8,100 nucleotides of DNA from Betaproteobacteria bacterium (GTDB lineage Bacteria > Pseudomonadota > Gammaproteobacteria > Burkholderiales > Burkholderiaceae). Made by a program: the position numbers and the translations under genes. The stretch spans positions 1-8,100 of the forward strand of contig RFXC01000191.1 in the NCBI GenBank assembly GCA_009921765.1, written 5' to 3'. Every line of letters starts with the position of its first letter. Positions within the stretch are counted from its first letter, which is position 1. The notes beneath the pieces are model-generated. The model saw only the letters and a program-made list of their open reading frames with translations. It ran no database searches and was not told the DNA's origin. Positions 1 to 6,300 of the stretch are shown here, in pieces.

Positions 1-327
1 TTCAAAGCCCACGGTACTGCGCGAACTGCGCGCTTCCTTGAGGCCCGTGGGGCCATCGCCCAGCAGCGTCCAGGTGCCCAGCACCCAGTCGGGCGCCTCG
101 TCGTTTGAGCCATACACCTCGAAGTCGACCGGATCCCAGCCGGGATGGTCGACCGCCGCCACCAGATCCATCCGGTCGATGACCCGAGCGGTGGCATAGC
201 TCACCTGGAAGCCGCTGCCCGGGCCCGCACCGTTCCGGTAGGCGGTGTCGATGTCGCCGTCGTTGACACGCGCCACATCCTGGCCCTGGGGCGACGCACC
301 GCCGGGCGAAGCCTGCAGGGCGGTGAT
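1..327 (-). other. Discoidin (F5/8 type C)-like domain, cut by window edge (residues 2592-2700)
   Basis: The sequence follows the discoidin/CBM32 layout: an opening strand (ITALQAS), a variable loop, VNDGDIDTAYRN (the usual 'DG...T.' site), GSGFQVSYATARVIDRMDLV, then a loop with DHPGWDPVDFEVYGSNDE and a closing WTLLGDG. The phrase 'DP..FEVYGSND' followed by 'W.L' is highly typical. Domains of this fold bind sugars or other surface ligands through loops at one end. The Asp-Gly-Asp-x-Asp-Thr loop may also hold a structural calcium. The domain continues beyond the window, so its last strand and the protein C-terminus are not seen. Confidence 0.75.
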
Positions 328-3300
328 GTCGGCATCGAGCGGCTGGCTGGGCATGCCCCAGGCATAGATGCGGATTTCGGTTTCAGAACCGATCTGCAAG
401 CCCTCATCGAGCTGCAGATTGACGCCGCTGTATTCGATCCGGCGCCCGAGCACAAAGGTCCAGGTCTCGGCCGTCAAGGCCTGTTGCGGATAGATCTCGT
501 AGAGATATTCGAAGCCGTCCTGGCTGGTGGCAAGCGCCGCATACTGCGCGCCCGCGAACGCCGCTGCCTGGTCGGTGCTGAGCGTGATGCGGTCAAGGCG
601 AACCACCTTGCCATCGGCCGGCTTGATCGTGGCACTCAGATAGGCGTCGCGATTGATCGTATCGCCAAACACCCGGCCAAAGGCGGGCAGTAGATTCGTC
701 GCGGTGGTGCGCGCCACCGGCTCGATCTCGAGCCCGAGATTCTCGGCGGTCTGCTTGAGCGCACCGACCGTGATCGCGGCACCCGGCGACACCTTGCCCG
801 CAATGCCGTCCTGGGACTCGGCATCGTGTTCGCCGACCGGATCCCACGACGCAAGCAGCGCGCCCTCGGCCTGGGTGACCGAGCCCGCGGGCGGCCCCGA
901 CATGCCGTCAGAGGCCGAAATGAGGATATTGCGGCCGCGCAGGTTGGACATCTCGGCATCTGCGGTTTCGGGCACCTGCACATTCATGTGCGGATACAGG
1001 AGCGCCATCAGGTCCGGCGCCAGCGCATAGCGGGCGAGCTCGTCCATTTTGCTGACGCTGCCAAACCGTTCCTTGATGCTGTCGATATCGCTGGGCCTGA
1101 CGCGCTCGTTGAGCTCGGCGATCTCCGACTCGCTCACCACATTGCGCTCGAACGCCGCATCGAGCAACGCACCGCGCGTGACCTCGATGGTGATGTCCTG
1201 CGGTGCGTACTCCAGGTCGCCCTTGTCGTTGTTCACCATGCCGCCGGCTTCAACCGAAGCCTTGGCATCATCCCAGGCGGTGGGCTCGATCAGCCGCAGA
1301 TCGCCGTTGGTTTCAACCAGGTTGATGCTGCCGAGCGCGCGCGCGGCCAGACCGCCGTCGCCCGCGATATTGCTGTCGACCCGGGCCGCAACCAGACCGT
1401 CGCCGCCATCGAGCTGAATGACGCCCCCGATGATCCGCGAGGTGGCGCCAATGCCCAGAATGCCGTCGGTCGACAGCACCCGCACCTCGTGCGCCTGGCC
1501 AATGCTCAGCTGATCGAACTGGTCGAAGCCTTCGCCCGCTTTCAGCGGCTCGCCATTCAGTTCATAGGTGGCGGCAATGATCTGTCCGATTCGCAGCGGC
1601 GCCGCGCGCTTCTTGTTGTCGATCTGCTCGATCGTGATGTCGCCGGTGGCAACCACATTGAGCTTGCCGCGCGGATCCTTGATGCGGATCGTGACATCGC
1701 TGTTCGACTTGATGTCGGGCACCGCACCCGAGAACACCGCCGTGCCCGCCACCTCGAGCGCGTTCGAGGACAGCGCAATCGGCTTGAAGCTGTCGTAGTC
1801 GTCGTTGCCGGTTGAGTTGCCGTAAGAGATGTTGCTGCGCAGTTCGAGCTTGCCCGGCGTCTGGATGTTGATCGTCTGCTGGCGCGAGCCCAGCATGGCT
1901 TCGATCGCAATCGGCTGGTCGGCCTTCAGCGCATAGGTGTAGAAATCTTTCAGGCCGGTGATGGTGGTGGTTTTGGTGGTGACGGTTTTTTCACGCAGCC
2001 AGCCGCCACCGGTGACGATTGGCGGATCTTCAATGACTTCCTGATTGTTGAAGTCGCTGTCATAGGTGCTGTCGGCAACTGCCGGCTTCCAGTCTTTCTT
2101 GTTGTACTGGATCTTCTCCGACTCGGTGCTTTCCCAGACCGTGTGGTACTGGGGCTGGCCCGCGTACTGCTTGACCTTTTCTTCGTCGAGGATCTGCTCG
2201 CCACCCGTGAGCTGCGCAACGAACTCCCAATCGTCTTCATCGGTGAAATCAAGCACCGGGAAGGTGACGGTTCCGGTATCGCCCACCCAGCGATAGAGCT
2301 TGTTGTCGAACACGTCTCGCACCAACGAAACATCTTCGGTCAGCTTGATCGCCGGATTGGCCTTTTCCGCATACGAGTAGATGAAGAGCTCGTCGCCATC
2401 GATCGGGTCTTTGGTGCTTGAGCCCGCCTCGATCAACACCTCGGATTCGCGCAGCGGCGAGCCATCGGTGTACTTGGTGTCGGTGAACTTGGCTTCGGCG
2501 TCGGCCGCCAGCCAGTCCCAGTCCCAGCCCACCAGATTGAAACTCTTCTGCTCGTAGATCTTGATCGTGGTGCGCGTCTTGGCCTGTCCGGTGGCCCAGA
2601 CGTAGTAGCGGTCGAGTTCGGGCTGATAGAGGATCGGCGTGTAGTCGGCCGCGCTTCGATCGGCCTGCAAGCCGGTGACCAGGTTCTGCCGCCGGTAGAT
2701 GATGCTGCTGGCCCCGCCCTCCGCCTGCTCGAGCGTGCCCTGCAGATACTCGCGCTCCATCTTCCCGTCGCTCACGGTGAAGACTTCGCGGCGCAGATTG
2801 TCGGTATCGGTGATGGTGATGCGGCCCACCCGGTTTTCCGACACATCGATCGCGCCCACCGCCAGCCGGTAAGCGGTCTGGTTGACGATGTTCACCGCCG
2901 CATAGCCGCTTGCCACACGCAGCCTGCCGTTGCCGGTGCTGACGATCTGGCCGGTCAGGTTGATGACCCCCGCGCTCGGCTTGATGTCGTCGAGCAGGAT
3001 CAGGCCTTCCTCGGCATCGAACGCGCCATCGACCGACTGGAGCTTGAGCTCGCCGCCAAATTCAATGCCGGGCAGCAGCCTGCCGTTGTTGTCGTTCAGG
3101 TTGCTAGTGCGCGTGGGATTGAACTGCGGCGTGAACGTGAGGTCGATGCTGTCGACGCCAGACTGGATCAGTCCGTTGACATTGAGATAGCGCGCATTGA
3201 TGTTGATCTCGCCCAGCGCGAACACGAGCGAGGCGCGGGCCGCGTTGGCGGCGATGGTGTCAAGAATCCAATTGCTCAATCCACTCGGGGTATCGGCGAT

Positions 3301-6300
3301 TTCGCGGGTTTGGGCCGAGCGGAGGGGATTCCTTCTGGGGTCCGAAAGCAACTTGCCGAAGCTGTCGAACCACGACATGTACTGCTGCGGATCGGCACCG
3401 CTGTGATACCAGTCTTCGGTGGCCAGATTGAAGTCGCCAAAGGCGGTGAGCTTGACCGACCGCGCGCGCAATTCGCCCGTAACGTTGATGCTGCCATCAA
3501 GGTTGGTGAGATACAGGTCGCCGCTGGCATTGCTGATGCGGCCGCGCACATAGAGGTCTTGCGGCGCATCGGGAATCTTGAACGTGCCACCCACCGAATA
3601 CCACTCATTCGGCCACGCATTCTGGGTGACGCGAACCACGCTGGCTCCGGGCTCGGTGCCCGCAGGCCCCACCCGAATGCCCTTGAACCAGGTGGTGCCG
3701 GCCGCCATCGTCACCATTTCCTTGCCGATCAGGTCGGTGCGGCCCGAAGACAGGATGCCGATGTCGTTGATGACCAGACCAAACGGCGTGGTGTTGCTGA
3801 TGTTGACGCTCGCGCTGCCGTGCGCAATGGCACGGCCACCAGTGACTGCAGACTCGACCGAGGTGCGGCTTTGGTCGTCGGCATAGACATAGATGCCGCC
3901 ACCCGAGGCGGTGACCGGGGGCAGTCGCAGGAACAGCTGGTCGAAGGCCGAGCGCGCAGCGGTCACACCATTGACGGTTTCGGCCAGGCCCAGTTTCTTG
4001 AGCTTGGAGTCGATCTGCTCGAGAAGCGCCTGGTAACGCGCCACCATCTCGGCGTTGCCCGAGTGGCTCTCGATCCAGCCAACGATCTTGGCGCGGTCTT
4101 CGAAGAGCGTATTGGCAACGTTGGCATACACCAGCTGCGGCAGCGCCAGATCCTTGGGCTTGACCACATAGAAATCATCGGCAAGCGCCATCGCAAGGCT
4201 CACGCCCTTGTCGCTTGCGATCGAGATGATGTCGCTCCAGCCAGTCTCGAAGCTCTCGGCTCGGTTGATCGTGATGCCCGGGCCGATGCGCTTGTACCAC
4301 TGGCCTGAGTCGGTGCGGACGATCTGGCCGGTTTCCACCCGCATCGTGATGTACGTGTTGGCACGGTTGAACTGGTGGTCGGGCTCGATCGGCGTCCATA
4401 GCCGGCTGTTGGTGTAGTCCTGCCGGTCAAGCACCAGATTCGAATCGGTGTTGGTCGAGGCTGCCGGCGTGTACTGGTAGTAGCGCTTGCCAGGGATCGC
4501 CTTGCTGAACGCACCGGGCACGGCTTCAACCACCGTGCCTTCGCTCACGCCAATCGCAACCTCCTCCATCTCGACCCGCGCAAATTCATAGCGCTGCGCG
4601 GGGTCGAGTCCGAGTGCGGTTTTTTCGGCCTCGGTCAGATCCTGTCCCAGCCGGTCCTGGGTGAAGGCCGGCGCCGTCTTGAGATCCTGCGGATAGGGGC
4701 TGTTGAGCGCGCCCTTCACCAGAATCGGCAGGATGAGCACTTCGGTGCGGTAATTGACACCGGCTTCGAGCTTGGCCTTCGAGCCCACCTCGACCGCGTT
4801 GATGCTTCGAACCGTGCCCGAGCCGTCGAGATTGGCGTAGTACGGGGTGCTGGTCAGGTTCACCGTCTTGCCGCGGTGGCGCGCACGCTCATCACCGCCG
4901 GTACCGGGCTCGGCGATCATTTCAATGTCACGCACCGCGCGCACGGCGGTATCGCCCAGGAGCCGCACCGCATTGGTCTCGTCGATCGTCGCCTCGACGA
5001 TCGGAACGCCCAAGCCCTGGAGCGCGATGACCTTCATGTCGGAGCGCGCGGTGTTCATGAGCAGGTTCGGCACGCGGTTGGCATCCTGGCCTGACCGCAG
5101 CTTCACATCGGTGCCAAGCAGCTCGGTATCGGTCAGGAAGATCGAGTTGTTGGTGGAGAGGTTGCTGAACGCGTTGGCATTGGCCCCGGCGATCGCGCCG
5201 CCCGAGCCGACGTTGGCCGCTGCCGTGAGGTCGGCATCGGTGCGGGTGGTAAGCAGCACATCGCCGCTGAAGTTGCGAAGGCTTGCGCCGTCGGCCTGAA
5301 TCCCCGACACCAGGTCGGCCGACTGATCGGCGAGCGCAACGTTGATCGCGAGGCCACCGTAGCCGTCGACCCGCACCTTGTCGATGATGTCGACGTTGGT
5401 GTAGGTGGAGATGTCCAGCGTGCCGCCGGTGGCGGTATCGGACTGCACGGTAATTTCGGCGCCCGGGGCGATAGTCACCATCGAGCCAAAACGCAGCGTG
5501 GGCGCGCCAACGGTGGTGGAGAGCGTAATCGCGGTGATGGCGCCTAGGCCTGCCGATGTCGAATCGAGCGAGTCTTGCGTGGCCGACATCGCGGTTTTGT
5601 CCGCCGCATTCTTCGCACGGATCACCACCGTTTCAGCGTTGATCGTGGACTGCTCACCGATATCGACCTGCGAAATGCCGCGCACCGCATTGGTCATTGC
5701 CGCGCCGCTGCCCGCCAGCGCGCCGACTGCGAGATTTTCCGAGCGCGCATCGAAGTTGTTTTCGCGCTCCGACGTGACATGGACCGTGTTCGCCTCAACC
5801 CGGTTGCGGCTGCCGATGGTGGCGTACGACTCGCCGATCAGCGTCAAGGTGGAGTCTGCGCCCGCAATCCCCACGAACAGGCCGCCGCTCGAGGCGGTGG
5901 CCAGCTGATAGACCGAGTCGGTGGCATAGCCGTCAATGCGCAGCCGCCCGGTATCGATCTGTACATCATCGCCCAGCCCCGCGCGCGCCACGCTGCGGTC
6001 GATGGTGGTGACCGAAGCCAGGCCCATCGATGCGCCCGAGCTCACCGACAGGGCGTGGGATTCCGCCCACGAGCCCTGGTCGGCATGGGCACGGATCTCG
6101 ACCGTGGACGACTTGTCGGTAATGACCTCGGTGCCCGAGATCGATGCGTTCAGCACCGACGCAACTTCGTTCTCGGTGACCGTGCCGGCGGCCGCAGCCG
6201 CAATGAGGCCGAACGCGGCGGCGGCAGCGAACACCTCGTTGTAGAGGTCGATGTCGTTTTCAGCCAGCACGCTCACGCCCGCATCGGCGATCACCTCGCT

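Larger units (their letters stand above)
2791..3915 (-). other. Hemagglutinin-like parallel beta-helix region (residues 1396-1770)
   Basis: Short strand-turn phrases recur: GGIYVYADDQ, DLYVRGRISNASGDLYLTN, GSINVTGELRARSVKLTA, ININARYLNVNGLIQSG and AGVINLTGQIVSTGNGRL. The pattern of hydrophobic strand, Gly/Asn turn and strand is typical of filamentous-hemagglutinin-type beta-helix. An internal duplication is visible: ASVNISNTTPFGLVINDIGI at 1430-1449 matches AAVNIVNQTAYRLAVGAIDV at 1734-1753, with eight identical positions. A non-beta piece at about 1561-1622 (TEDWYHSG to DTIAANAARA) interrupts the helix and may form a side domain. No secretion motif of the two-partner system is present in this part. 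Confidence 0.65.

Noticed and set aside
145..693. Plus-strand open frame of 182 codons
   Set aside because: It is also antisense to the giant gene, opposite the discoidin-like and jelly-roll-like domains, whose protein patterns are convincing on the minus strand. No recognisable motif is seen in the plus-strand product.
1381..1440. RTX-type calcium repeat (GGxGxDxxx) at the DGGDGLVAARVD phrase
   Set aside because: Only one loose match exists and there is no tandem array of nonapeptides nearby, so an RTX call is not supported.
826..1815. Plus-strand open frame of 329 codons, and similar ones at 3310-4308 and 5575-6468
   Set aside because: They lie in exact codon register opposite the giant gene, where stops arise only from rare Leu and Ser codons of the sense strand. 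Their translations are rich in Arg, His and Asp with no domain pattern, as expected of a shadow in GC-rich DNA.
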